This document shows positions 26,401 through 35,318 of a stretch of DNA of 64,000 nt, one piece after another. The notes under the pieces are model-generated. The model did not search any database. It saw only the letters and a list, made by a program, of their open reading frames with translations, and was not told the origin of the DNA. This stretch comes from Gemmatimonadota bacterium (GTDB lineage Bacteria > Gemmatimonadota > Gemmatimonadetes > Longimicrobiales > Gaopeijiaceae): NCBI GenBank assembly GCA_022822325.1, contig JAJEBW010000015.1, positions 1-64,000 on the forward strand. Reading direction: 5' to 3'. Position numbers and translations under genes: made by a program. Numbering within the stretch: the first letter of the stretch is position 1; the number at the start of each line of letters is the position of its first letter.

Positions 26401-26874
26401 CTACGCCAGCGCGCGCACCGCCCGCGCCACCTCGTCGAAGGGGGGCAGCACCGAGGGATCGTCGCTTGCCCAGGAGTAGCGAACCACCCCGCCGCCGTCG
26501 ACCACGAAGACGGATCGCTTCGCCACCCCGCGCAGTCCGAAGAAGTCCTCCACGAGCACGCCGAACCCGGTCGCCGCCTCGCCGTTGAAATCGGAGAGCA
26601 CCTGGAAGGGAATCCCCATGTCCTCGCGCCAGCGCTGGTTGGCGAAGGGGGAATCGATGCTGATGGCGTAGATGTCCGCGCCCAGCGATCCCCACTCGTC
26701 CCAGCGCTCCCCGACATGGCAGAGCTCGGTGGTGCAGGTTCCGCTGAAGGCGAGCGGCACGAACATGAGGACCACCGGCTTGCCGCGGTGATCGGAGAGC
26801 GTTACGGGGTCGCTTCCCAGGGCGAAGGGAAGGGTGAAGTCGGGCGCCGTGCTTCCGGCCTGAAGGTGAGCCAA
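26401..26874 (-). CDS. Peroxiredoxin (AhpE/PrxQ type)
   Basis: The product of 157 residues reduces peroxides with the active-site segment PLAFSGTCTTELC. Peroxidatic Cys47 and a second cysteine at 52 have the five-residue spacing of PrxQ/BCP enzymes, whereas AhpE lacks the second one. The TTG at 26874 is chosen because GGGAG lies 9 bases upstream and the product then begins just before APDFTL as in other peroxiredoxins; a TTG at 26952 would add 26 residues unlike any family member. No signal peptide is seen. The plug-domain gene starts 9 bases after its stop, so it heads the four-gene operon. Confidence 0.9.
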   Translation of the reverse strand: MAHLQAGSTAPDFTLPFALGSDPVTLSDHRGKPVVLMFVPLAFSGTCTTELCHVGERWDEWGSLGADIYAISIDSPFANQRWREDMGIPFQVLSDFNGEAATGFGVLVEDFFGLRGVAKRSVFVVDGGGVVRYSWASDDPSVLPPFDEVARAVRALA

Positions 26875-26972
26875 GTTGGTCGCTCCCGCGTCGGGGTTCG
26901 TTGAATCGGCGAAAAACGCGCTCTCGCCGTGGCTGAGCCGTGCGAGCTGCAAGCTAGTCTAGCAGGCTTTTG

Positions 26973-27043
26973 TCACAAGTGTGGAAGGTGTCACAAGTGC
27001 GGATAAGGCGCGGTCCTCGCAAGTGCGGATCAAGGTGCGGTCC
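26973..27043. repeat. Three direct repeats upstream of the peroxiredoxin operon
   Basis: A 26-base unit at 26991-27016 is followed at once by a near-identical 27-base unit at 27017-27043. A shorter copy (16 bases) precedes them at 26973-26988. All begin TC(A/G)CAAGTG. A palindrome GCTAG-T-CTAGC lies beside them at 26953-26963. The position suits a regulatory region for the minus-strand operon. Confidence 0.75.
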
Positions 27044-27166
27044 GCAACCTGTCGCGCCGGCCTTGGAGTTGGGCGATTCCATGCGGCCGGCGACCCATTG
27101 CGGCGGCGCGTTGTTCGGGGTGGAGGCGTCGTCGGTGCGAGAAATGCGGGGCGAGCGCTCCCGGGG

Positions 27167-28291
27167 TCAGTTGCCCCGCGTGGCCTGGCGGGTCCAGATG
27201 ACGGCCGATCCGCAGCCGCCATTGTTCCGGCCCCAGAATTGCGGGGGCGTTCGGGATCCCCAGTACACCTCGGCGGCCTCGACCCAGTGCGGGGGAATCT
27301 GGTCGATATTGACCGATCCCTCGATGTCCGGATTCCATTCGATCCCGTCCACGAAGATCGCCAGCTCGCAGTCGCGGGCCTGGAGGACGGCTCGATGCGT
27401 GGTGGGCCGGTCGATGCGCAGACCCGGAATGTACGCGAAGGCGTCGGAGAGGAGGTGGGACTGGCGGTCCTCGATCGTCTGCCGGGTGAGGAGCCGCATG
27501 ACGACCCCCTGGTCCAGGCGGCGGTAGTAGCCCCGGTTTTCCAGGTAGCGGGAGCGGACCTCGACCCGAATGGGCTGGAGCGCCACGGCCTCGACCGTAA
27601 GGGCGACTTCCACCGCGGTGGTGCGTTCGGGGTGCAGAGCCACCGGCTCGGTGCGGGTGGCGTAACCGATCCTGTCGATGGTGAGGTGGGCCAGCTCGGA
27701 GTCGAGACCCCGGAATTCGACCCTGCCGTCGGCGTTGGTGATCGCCTGGCGTCCCCGCGCAAGGGTGACTCCGGCCCCCGCGACCGGACTTCCCAGGGCG
27801 GAATCGATCACCCGCACGATCAGGCGCGCCGGTCCCCCGATTTCGTCTTCGTCGAGCGGTCGCAGGGTAAGGGTGAAGTCGCCCGGGCGCAGCACCCGGA
27901 AGCCGCCGCTCAGGGTGGCGTATCCGCTGCGGCGCACCGTCAGGTCGTAGCGGCCCAGCGGCGCGTCGAAGGCCACGGTGCCGTCTGCCCCGGTGACATG
28001 CCGGGCGGCCAATCCCGAGAGCTGGATCACCGCGTCCTCCAATCCGTCGTTGGAGTCGGCGTCGACGATGCGCGCCACAATGCGGACCGTCTCGCCGTCC
28101 TCGCGCTGACCCGTTGCCGTCTGCGCCGGCGAAATCAGGCCGAAGACGAAGAGAGCGGCCAACGCCCGGAGAAGGCCGCGTGTCCTCGGGACGTCGGGAA
28201 AACGCGCACGGTCAGGCGCGGGAACCGATCCGTCGCGGAGAGCCTTCACCCGGAGAGGATGATTCTGGAGTGCGGACTTGAGCGCTCGCAT
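27167..28291 (-). CDS. Exported protein with two regulatory beta-sandwich domains and a TonB-plug segment, no barrel
   Basis: The product has 374 residues. Residues 39-63 form a signal peptide core (LLRALAALFVFGLI) behind a long basic leader, so the true start may lie downstream of the ATG at 28291. Two carboxypeptidase-regulatory-like domains follow (IVARIVDADSNDGLEDAVI and LIVRVIDSALGSPVAGAGV). The C-terminal part matches a TonB plug (AIFVDGIEWNPDIEGSVNIDQI with VEAAEVYWG) and the chain then ends with GGCGSAVIWTR. It shares its architecture with the protein at 25627-26391. The gene is divergent from the DUF1592 gene and separated from the peroxiredoxin operon by 290 bases. Function unknown; a surface binding role is inferred. 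Confidence 0.82.
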   Translation of the reverse strand: MRALKSALQNHPLRVKALRDGSVPAPDRARFPDVPRTRGLLRALAALFVFGLISPAQTATGQREDGETVRIVARIVDADSNDGLEDAVIQLSGLAARHVTGADGTVAFDAPLGRYDLTVRRSGYATLSGGFRVLRPGDFTLTLRPLDEDEIGGPARLIVRVIDSALGSPVAGAGVTLARGRQAITNADGRVEFRGLDSELAHLTIDRIGYATRTEPVALHPERTTAVEVALTVEAVALQPIRVEVRSRYLENRGYYRRLDQGVVMRLLTRQTIEDRQSHLLSDAFAYIPGLRIDRPTTHRAVLQARDCELAIFVDGIEWNPDIEGSVNIDQIPPHWVEAAEVYWGSRTPPQFWGRNNGGCGSAVIWTRQATRGN

Positions 28292-28306
28292 ACACTATTG
28301 TATCCT
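28278..28306 (+). promoter_or_regulatory. Divergent promoter region with an operator-like palindrome
   Basis: On the plus strand TTGAGC (28278-28283) and TATCCT (28301-28306) are 17 bases apart and would drive the DUF1592 operon with a leader of about 160 bases. On the minus strand TACAAT (28302-28297) is a good -10 whose start point would fall at or just inside the ATG of the plug-protein gene, so that message may be leaderless or start later. The perfect inverted repeat ATACA-N4-TGTAT (28290-28303) covers both -10 boxes. Confidence 0.5.
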
Positions 28307-28471
28307 GATGAAGCCCCGTTGTGTCCTTCCGAAGCGAGGCGCATCCTTGGGGCTACCGGGAATCGCACCCTGCAATCTTGCCCCCGACGGGCGGATGCGA
28401 CAGGGCGCAAGGCTCGGAGAAGGCAGACGACCGTCGCAGTCCCGCCGCCCGCAGAGCTACCCTGGAGAGCC

Positions 28472-30949
28472 ATGAAAAAGTTCGCACTGATGCTGACAGC
28501 CGCGGGAGCGCTGGGGATGGGAGTCGCCGGTCCGGGTGGCGAAACGGTCGTTCCCGGCCCGAAAATCCGCGGTCCCGAGCCGTCCGCCTCCGGGCTGCCC
28601 TCCGCCGAAGTCGCCAACGAAGTCGTCCGGGAATACTGCGTGCGCTGCCACAGCGAGCAGCGCGGGATCGGCAATCTGGTGCTCGAGGGATTCGATGTGG
28701 CCGAGGCCGGGAGCCGGCGCCCGACGGTCGAAAAGATGATCCGGAAGCTGCGGGCGGGAATGATGCCGCCGCGCGGGGTGCGGCGGCCGGAGCCGGATGT
28801 GATCGCCGCGATGGCCACCGAGCTCGAGACCGCGATGGACGAGATCGCCCGTCGCAATCCGAATCCGGGGAAGCGGACCTTCCAGCGCCTCAATCGGGCC
28901 GAGTATGCCCGCGCCGTCGAGGATCTGCTCGGGGTGAAGGTCAATGTGAGCTCCTTCCTCCCCCTCGACACCAAGAGCGCGAACTTCGACAACATCGCCG
29001 ATGTCCAGATGCCGTCGGCGACGGTGATGGAGGGATACCTGCGGGCGGCCGGACAGATCAGCCGCATCGCCCTGGGAGATCCCGAGGCGGAGGTGGCGTC
29101 GAGCATCTACCGGATTCCGCGCGTCGCGTCGCAGAAGGACCGCGTGGAGGGGGCGCCGATCGGAACCCGGGGCGGTCTCTCGGTGCTGCACAACTTCCCC
29201 GCCGACGGCAAGTACGTCTTCCACATCATGCCCTACAACGCGGTCGAGGGCGAGGTCTTCGGACGCACCTTCGGCACCGAACAGATCGAGGTCTCGATCG
29301 ACGGCGCCCGGGTGGCGCTGCTGACCGTGGACCGCTGGATGTCCGAGTCCGAACCCACCGGGCTCAATATCCGCACCGACTCGATCTACGTGACGGCCGG
29401 TCAGAAACGGGTCACGGCCGCCTTCGTCCGGCAGTTCGAGGGAGTGGTGGACGACCTGATTCGCCCCATCGACCATACCCTCGCCGACGGCCAGATCGGG
29501 ATCGGGCTCGGAGTGACGACGCAGCAGCACCTCCAGCGCCTCACGATCCTGGGCCCCTTCGAGGTGACCGGCGTGTCCGACACCCCCGCGCGCAAGCTGG
29601 TCTTCGCCTGCCGCCCGACCGCGCCCGAGGAGGAAGAGCCCTGCGCGCGCGAGATCATCGGCAATCTGGCCTCGCGGGCCTACCGGCGGCCGGTGGACGA
29701 GAGCGACGTCGACGGAATCCTGGCCTTCTACCGCGAAGGAGCGGCGGACGGCGGTTTCGAGAAGGGGATTCGCACGGCGCTCCAGGCGATTCTGACCAGC
29801 CCCCACTTCCTCTTCCGCTTCGAGCGCGGGCCCGGCGAAGGCGTGGCGGAGGAGATCTACCCCATCGCGGACGTGGACCTCGCATCGCGGCTATCCTTCT
29901 TTCTTTGGGGCGCCCCGCCGGACGATGAACTTCTTGAAGCTGCACGGGCGGGAAGGCTCGGCGATGCGGCGGAGCTGGAAGAGCAGGCGCGGCGCATGCT
30001 GGCGGATTCGCGTTCGGAGGCGCTGGCCACCCGCTTCGCGGCGCAGTGGCTCCGGTTGCAGGATCTGGAGGACATTCATCCCGATGCGCTGACCTATCCC
30101 TATTTCGACCAGACTCTGGCCGACGCGATGATCCGCGAGACGGAGATTTTCTTCGCGCACATCGTGGAGGAGGACCGCTCCGCGCTTGAGCTGCTCACGG
30201 CGGACTACACCTTCGTCAACGAACGTCTGGCGCGGCACTACGGGATCACGGGGGTCGTCGGGCCGGAGTTCCAGCGGGTTGCCTATCCCGGCGCGCACCG
30301 GCGGGGCCTCCTCGGTCACGGCAGCGTGCTCACCCTTACCTCCCACCCCGACCGCACCTCTCCGGTGCTGCGCGGGAAGTGGGTGCTCGAAGTCCTCCTT
30401 GGCGCCCCTCCGCCCCCGCCTCCACCCGACATTCCCGCCTTCGAGGAGACTTCCGCCGCCGAGGAGGGACGATTCCTCACGGTGCGCGAACGGATGGAGG
30501 AGCACCGGGCGAATCCCCGGTGCAGCTCCTGTCACAATGTGATCGATCCGCTCGGTCTGGCGCTGGAGAACTTCGACGTGACCGGCGCCTGGCGGATCCG
30601 CGACGAGGGCAATCCGGTCGACGCCACCGGCGTGATGTACGACGGGACCGAGCTGGCAGGTCCGGACGACCTTCGCGGGGCGCTGCTGAATGTTCCGGAC
30701 GTCTTCCTCAGCACCTTCGCCGAGAACCTGATGGCCTATGCCCTGGGGCGCCGCGTCGAGTACTACGACATGCCGACCATTCGAGCGATCGCGCGCGACG
30801 CCGCAGCCAACGACTACCGCATCTCGGCCTTCATTCTGGGTGTGGTGAAGAGCCAGCCCTTCCGCATGGCGCGCGTGGACGATCTCGCCGCCGGAGACGC
30901 CGACCCGCCGGAAGACCGAACCCCCGACCCCTTCGACTCCGAATCCTGA
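28472..30949 (+). CDS. DUF1592-type multidomain protein with two haem-binding CxxCH motifs
   Basis: This product of 825 residues has a signal peptide and the domain series found in planctomycete-type proteins: a cytochrome-c-like segment with CVRCH (56-60), then DUF1587, DUF1595, DUF1592, DUF1588 and DUF1585, with a second CSSCH (684-688) in the DUF1588 region. It is probably a periplasmic c-type haem protein that acts on, or passes electrons to, the DUF1552 protein encoded next. The substrate is unknown; sugar or polymer oxidation has been suggested for such clusters. The ATG at 28472 has GGAGAG 2-7 bases upstream. Confidence 0.9.
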   Translation: MKKFALMLTAAGALGMGVAGPGGETVVPGPKIRGPEPSASGLPSAEVANEVVREYCVRCHSEQRGIGNLVLEGFDVAEAGSRRPTVEKMIRKLRAGMMPPRGVRRPEPDVIAAMATELETAMDEIARRNPNPGKRTFQRLNRAEYARAVEDLLGVKVNVSSFLPLDTKSANFDNIADVQMPSATVMEGYLRAAGQISRIALGDPEAEVASSIYRIPRVASQKDRVEGAPIGTRGGLSVLHNFPADGKYVFHIMPYNAVEGEVFGRTFGTEQIEVSIDGARVALLTVDRWMSESEPTGLNIRTDSIYVTAGQKRVTAAFVRQFEGVVDDLIRPIDHTLADGQIGIGLGVTTQQHLQRLTILGPFEVTGVSDTPARKLVFACRPTAPEEEEPCAREIIGNLASRAYRRPVDESDVDGILAFYREGAADGGFEKGIRTALQAILTSPHFLFRFERGPGEGVAEEIYPIADVDLASRLSFFLWGAPPDDELLEAARAGRLGDAAELEEQARRMLADSRSEALATRFAAQWLRLQDLEDIHPDALTYPYFDQTLADAMIRETEIFFAHIVEEDRSALELLTADYTFVNERLARHYGITGVVGPEFQRVAYPGAHRRGLLGHGSVLTLTSHPDRTSPVLRGKWVLEVLLGAPPPPPPPDIPAFEETSAAEEGRFLTVRERMEEHRANPRCSSCHNVIDPLGLALENFDVTGAWRIRDEGNPVDATGVMYDGTELAGPDDLRGALLNVPDVFLSTFAENLMAYALGRRVEYYDMPTIRAIARDAAANDYRISAFILGVVKSQPFRMARVDDLAAGDADPPEDRTPDPFDSES

Positions 30950-30991
30950 ACCAACCCGGTTGTCCGTCTTCTACAAGAGAGGTTCTCACCG

Positions 30992-32380
30992 ATGAAGTAT
31001 CTGACTGGAAAACACATCTCCCGGCGCGCGATGCTCAAGGGATCGGGAGCGGCGATCGGTTTGCCGCTGCTGGACGCGATGATTCCGGCCGGCCGGCTCT
31101 GGTCCGCGACGGAGGCGGGCAAGGCGGCTTCGAAGACGCGGGTCGTGTGCATCGAGCAGGTGCACGGGGCCGCCGGGTGCAACGACTGGGGCGCTTCGCA
31201 GAATCTGTGGTCGCCGGCCGAGACCGGGAAGAACTTCGACCTCTCGACGAGCAGCCTCCGGCCGCTGGAAGCCTTCCGGAAGCATCTCACGATCGTCAGC
31301 GACACCGACGCGCGGATGGCCGACGCCTACGCGCCCAGCGAGATCGGCGGCGATCACTTCCGCACCAGCGCGGTCTTCCTCACCCAGGCCCACCCGAAGC
31401 AGACCGAGGGTTCCGACGTCCGCGTGGGCACCTCCTTCGACCAACTCTACGTGGAGCGCTTCGGACAGGACACGCCGATCCCTTCGCTTCAGCTCTCGAT
31501 CGAGAATGTGGACCAGGCCGGCGGTTGCGCCTATGGGTACGCCTGCGTCTACACCGACACGATCAGTTGGGCGTCGCCGACCGAACCCCTGCCGATGATC
31601 CGGGATCCCCGCGCCGTCTTCGAGCAGCTCTTTGGAGCGGGTGGAACGCCCGAACAGCGGGCCGAACGGCTGAAGACGGACCGCAGCATCCTCGACTGGG
31701 TCATGGGCGAGATGAAGGCGGTGCGGCGGACCCTGGACAGCTCGGACATGCACCGTCTGGACCAGTACGCGCAGAACATTCGCGAGCTCGAACAGCGGAT
31801 CCAGCGCATCGAGGTGCAGAACTCGAGTGGCGAGGAGCGTCAGATCCCCGAGGCTCCGGTCGGCGTGCCCGACTCCTTCGAGGATCATGTCAAGCTGATG
31901 TTCGATCTGCAGGTGCTCGCCTTCCTGTCGGACACGACCCGGGTCTTCTCCTTCAAGCTGGGGCGCGACGCCTCTCCGCGGGTCTATCCGGAATCCGGGG
32001 TCGACACGCCCTTCCACGCCGCTTCGCACCATGGAGGCCGCGAGGACCGGGTGCTCCAGTTCGCCAGGATCAACGAGTACCACATCTCGATGATGCCCTA
32101 CTTCCTCGAGAAGCTTCAGGCGGCGACAGAGGGCGATGGGACGCTCCTGGACAAGACGCTCATCATGTACGGATCGGCGATGGCGGACAGCAACCTGCAC
32201 AATCACATGCGGTGTCCGCTCTTCCTGGCCGGGGGCGCGAACGGCATTCTCGAGGGCGAGCGGCACATCCGGGCGCAGCCGGGGACGCCGATGGCGAATG
32301 TCATGCTGAGCCTTCTTCACAAGCTCGGGGCCACCGACATCGAGAGCTTCGGAAACAGCACGGGTCACTTCGCGATCTAG
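30992..32380 (+). CDS. DUF1552 family protein with a twin-arginine signal
   Basis: The product has 462 residues. SRRAMLK at residues 10-16 is a twin-arginine motif, so the protein should be exported folded. The remainder is the DUF1552 fold, related to alkaline-phosphatase-like and DUF1501 sulfatase-like proteins, with histidines in SHHGGRED, YHISMM and NLHNHMRC that could bind metal. DUF1552 genes usually follow DUF1592 genes, as here (43-base gap), and the pair is thought to work together in the periplasm; the reaction is unknown. The ATG has GAGAGG upstream. Confidence 0.92.
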   Translation: MKYLTGKHISRRAMLKGSGAAIGLPLLDAMIPAGRLWSATEAGKAASKTRVVCIEQVHGAAGCNDWGASQNLWSPAETGKNFDLSTSSLRPLEAFRKHLTIVSDTDARMADAYAPSEIGGDHFRTSAVFLTQAHPKQTEGSDVRVGTSFDQLYVERFGQDTPIPSLQLSIENVDQAGGCAYGYACVYTDTISWASPTEPLPMIRDPRAVFEQLFGAGGTPEQRAERLKTDRSILDWVMGEMKAVRRTLDSSDMHRLDQYAQNIRELEQRIQRIEVQNSSGEERQIPEAPVGVPDSFEDHVKLMFDLQVLAFLSDTTRVFSFKLGRDASPRVYPESGVDTPFHAASHHGGREDRVLQFARINEYHISMMPYFLEKLQAATEGDGTLLDKTLIMYGSAMADSNLHNHMRCPLFLAGGANGILEGERHIRAQPGTPMANVMLSLLHKLGATDIESFGNSTGHFAI

Positions 32381-32435
32381 ACCGGCCGCGGGGGCGCTTC
32401 AAATCGGGGCGACGGACAATCGCAGGAAGAGAAAG

Positions 32436-34337
32436 GTGCAACAGATGATCAGGATCTCCGATCGGTTTGCCTGCGGAGCCGGAGGACGACGTCTTCTCCG
32501 GCGCGGGTCTCTGGCGGCGCTGGCGGTGGCGGCGCTGACCGCGGTTTCGGCGAGTGCCCACGATGCCATGCAGTCGCCTGTGGCGGATGCCGCCGAACGC
32601 GGCGATCTCGCGACGATCAGGGAGCTGCTGCGACAGGGCGCCGACGTGAACACCGCGCAAAGCGACGGGATGACCGCGCTGCACTGGGCGGCGACCCGCA
32701 ACGATGCGGAGCTTGCCCGGACGCTCCTCTACGCGGGAGCGACGGTGCGGGCCACCACTCGGCTCGGCGGCTATGCCCCTTTGCATCTGGCCAGCCGCGG
32801 TGGACATGCGTCCGTTGCGCGGTTGATCCTCGAAGCGGGCTCCGACCCGAACCTCTTCACCACCACCGGCGCCACCGCGCTCCACTTCGCCGCCGACGCC
32901 GACGCGGCCGATCTTGTGCGGACTCTGGTTGAATTCGGCGCCGAGGTGGATGCGCGCGACAGCTTCTCCGAACGGACTCCGCTGATGTTCGCGGCCGCGC
33001 GGGGAGCCGACGGAGCGGTGAAGGCGCTCCTGGAGGCGGGCGCGGATCCCTCGCTGGCGACCCGGGTGAAGGACTACGAGACGATCGATCAGGCCAACCG
33101 GGCCGAGCAGCGGCAACGGGCGCGGGTGCGGGCCGCGGCCGAGGAACCGGAAGAGGAGGAGGAGGTCGAGGAAGCCTCGCCGACCCTGCCCCCCCGCGCT
33201 CCCAATCCCGCTGCGGCGCAACGCCAGACGCGGCAACCGGGGGCTCCCGCGCAGGCGGCGCCCGAATCCGAGGAGGCCGAACCGAAGCCCGAACCCGAAC
33301 CCCCGGTCAGGGCGCTCTCCTCCTCGCAGCAGATCGGCAAGCAGGGCGGATTCACGGCGCTTCACTACGCTGCGCGCCAGGGGCATCGCTCCACGGCGGC
33401 GCTCCTGCTCGACGGCGGCGCCGAACTGAACCAGCCGACTGCGGGCGATCAATCGACGCCGATCCTGGTTGCGGTCATCAATGGCAACTACGATCTGGGG
33501 CGCGACCTCCTGGAGCGGGGCGCCGACCCCAACCTGCTTAGCGACGACGGGGCCGGGCCGCTCTTCGCCACCCTCAACATCGAGTGGTCGCTGCGCACCT
33601 GGTATCCGCAGCCGCAGGCCTTCCGCCAACAGGAAACCGACTACCTGCAGTTCATGCGCCTGCTCCTCGAAGCGGGAGCCGATCCCAATCAACGCACCGG
33701 CACCCACATCTGGTACGCCGCCTACAACGCGGGCCGCATGGGGGTGGATTTCACGGGTGCGACGCCCTTCTGGCGGGCGGCCTACGCGGCGGATGTGGAG
33801 GCCATGCGCCTCCTGGTGGAATACGGCGCCGATCACAACCTCTCGACGCTGAAGCTGCCCAGCCGACGCCGCTTCTTCGATCCCAACTTCCCCGACACCC
33901 GGCCCGACGAGGCCCCGGCCGATCCCTCCGGGCTCCCGCCCGTTCCAGTCGGTGGTCCCGCGGTGCACCCGCTTCATGCGGCATCGGGGGTCGGCTTCGG
34001 CACCTCCCGGGTGGCCCAGCAGCATCGCAGCGTCCCCGACGGATGGCTTCCCGCCGTGCGCTACCTGGTCGATGAACTGGGAGTGGATCCGAATCTGCGC
34101 GATCACGACGGCTACAATGCGATTCATCACTCGGCGGCCCGGGGCGACAACGGGACGATCCTCTTCCTGGTGAGCCGCGGCGCCGACATCGGAGCGATCA
34201 GCCGCAGGGGACAGACGACCGCCGATCTCGCGAACAGTCCCGAACAGCGGGCGCAACCCCTTCCGGCCACCGTCGCGTTGCTGGAGAAGTTGGGGTCGGC
34301 GAACAATCACCAGTGCAGGTCCTGCGGAGGCAACTGA
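32436..34337 (+). CDS. Exported ankyrin-repeat protein
   Basis: This product of 633 residues carries a signal peptide ending SASAHD, then about nine ankyrin units (for example GMTALHWAATRNDAELARTL and GGFTALHYAARQGHRSTAAL). An acidic and proline-rich spacer at about 225-285 splits the repeats into two blocks. Ankyrin arrays mediate protein binding. It is the third member of a DUF1592-DUF1552-ankyrin cluster found in several phyla, so it is likely to scaffold the other two proteins in the periplasm. Its stop codon overlaps the start of the next gene (TGATG). Confidence 0.9.
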   Translation: MQQMIRISDRFACGAGGRRLLRRGSLAALAVAALTAVSASAHDAMQSPVADAAERGDLATIRELLRQGADVNTAQSDGMTALHWAATRNDAELARTLLYAGATVRATTRLGGYAPLHLASRGGHASVARLILEAGSDPNLFTTTGATALHFAADADAADLVRTLVEFGAEVDARDSFSERTPLMFAAARGADGAVKALLEAGADPSLATRVKDYETIDQANRAEQRQRARVRAAAEEPEEEEEVEEASPTLPPRAPNPAAAQRQTRQPGAPAQAAPESEEAEPKPEPEPPVRALSSSQQIGKQGGFTALHYAARQGHRSTAALLLDGGAELNQPTAGDQSTPILVAVINGNYDLGRDLLERGADPNLLSDDGAGPLFATLNIEWSLRTWYPQPQAFRQQETDYLQFMRLLLEAGADPNQRTGTHIWYAAYNAGRMGVDFTGATPFWRAAYAADVEAMRLLVEYGADHNLSTLKLPSRRRFFDPNFPDTRPDEAPADPSGLPPVPVGGPAVHPLHAASGVGFGTSRVAQQHRSVPDGWLPAVRYLVDELGVDPNLRDHDGYNAIHHSAARGDNGTILFLVSRGADIGAISRRGQTTADLANSPEQRAQPLPATVALLEKLGSANNHQCRSCGGN

Positions 34338-34936
34338 TGAAATCGACGGAACCGGGACGGAGTCTCGTCGAATCGGACGCGTGCCGCAGCCGCGCAGCCG
34401 GGGCAATCCCTCGGAGCGCGGCCGCAACTTTCGCGCTTCTCTGCCTCTCCGCCCTTTCGGCTGGGGAGGCGTGGGGACAGGACACCGAATGGAATCGCTA
34501 CACCCTTGAGGGTCTCGCGGGCGTGTATGTGCGCGCCGAGGCCAACCAGGGGTGCGAAGGCGCCGGGGTGGTGGCGGAATCGGTACGGGCCGATGCGGCG
34601 GCTGCGCTCGAAGAGGCTGGCGTACCTCTCCTGGCCGAGCGGGAGATGCTCGCCAGTCCGGGGCTCCCCGAGTTGCGCGTAACGGTCGAGTGCGGCGGCG
34701 GCGTGGCCGGCGTCGTCGGCTATTCGGTATCGGTGCGGGTGCAACAGGCCACCCAGATGATTCGCGACAACCAGATCACCCTCTCCGAAGCGGTAACCTG
34801 GTGGACCACCGGAGTCGGAGTGGCCGAAGCGGGGACGGCTGCGGCCGCGCTGAGCGAAGAACTGCTATTGCGGCTGGATGTCTTCGCCGAGGCCTTTGCC
34901 GCGGCCAACGCAGACGACGCGGGGCAGGGGATGTAG
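34337..34936 (+). CDS. Exported protein of unknown function, coupled to the ankyrin gene
   Basis: The product has 199 residues. The ATG at 34337 overlaps the ankyrin gene's stop by one base and has GGAGG 6 bases upstream, which argues that it is translated. A signal peptide ends near AWGQD. The mature part of about 155 residues shows a pattern of strands and two cysteines (QGCEGAGVV and VTVECGGGV), then a helix-rich tail. I do not recognise a family. Its position suggests a fourth component of the DUF1592-DUF1552-ankyrin system. Confidence 0.75.
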   Translation: MKSTEPGRSLVESDACRSRAAGAIPRSAAATFALLCLSALSAGEAWGQDTEWNRYTLEGLAGVYVRAEANQGCEGAGVVAESVRADAAAALEEAGVPLLAEREMLASPGLPELRVTVECGGGVAGVVGYSVSVRVQQATQMIRDNQITLSEAVTWWTTGVGVAEAGTAAAALSEELLLRLDVFAEAFAAANADDAGQGM

Positions 34937-35318
34937 GCTTCGCCTCGATTTCGTCGGGCTCCGGTTGCTTCCCGGAAAGCACGACCGGACTTGGGTCTCG
35001 TGGCGCGTCTTCAGGGAATGGCACACGGTTCTCGGTACCGTCGCGAAAGGGGTCCGAACCGGAGCATCCGTGCGCCTGCTGCGGTGGTGGGACGGCCTCT
35101 CGGGCAGGTCGGCGGTCGTCGGACTCCTGCTCATGGGCGGACTGATACGGGTCGATTTGGCCAGAGGACCAACCTCGGTCGAGCATGGGCTGGGTCCGGT
35201 TGATGTCGGCTGGCGGATCCACTGGCGTGCAGACTCGTTCTTCTGACCTAGCGCAGCAACGCCCCGGTCCGCCGTAGTCGCGCACCCGGACGCCGCCGAG
35301 GGTGCGGCAAGCCCCCCC
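34937..35318. other. Intergenic region between convergent operons
   Basis: These 382 bases have no gene I can support. Short plus-strand frames end at 35246, but they have no ribosome binding site and no recognisable sequence. A hairpin with a 7-base stem, CGCACCC and GGGTGCG, lies at 35281-35306 between the converging transcription units and may help to end both; it has no T-run. Confidence 0.4.

Noticed and set aside
28313-28471. Riboswitch in the long leader of the DUF1592 gene
   Set aside because: A weak stem (CTTGC pairing with GCAAG) is visible, but no known riboswitch core such as the cobalamin or SAM box was found.
34878-35246. Plus-strand frames of 60-120 codons after the fourth gene of the DUF1592 cluster
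   Set aside because: They have no ribosome binding site, no recognisable motif and disagree with each other in frame.
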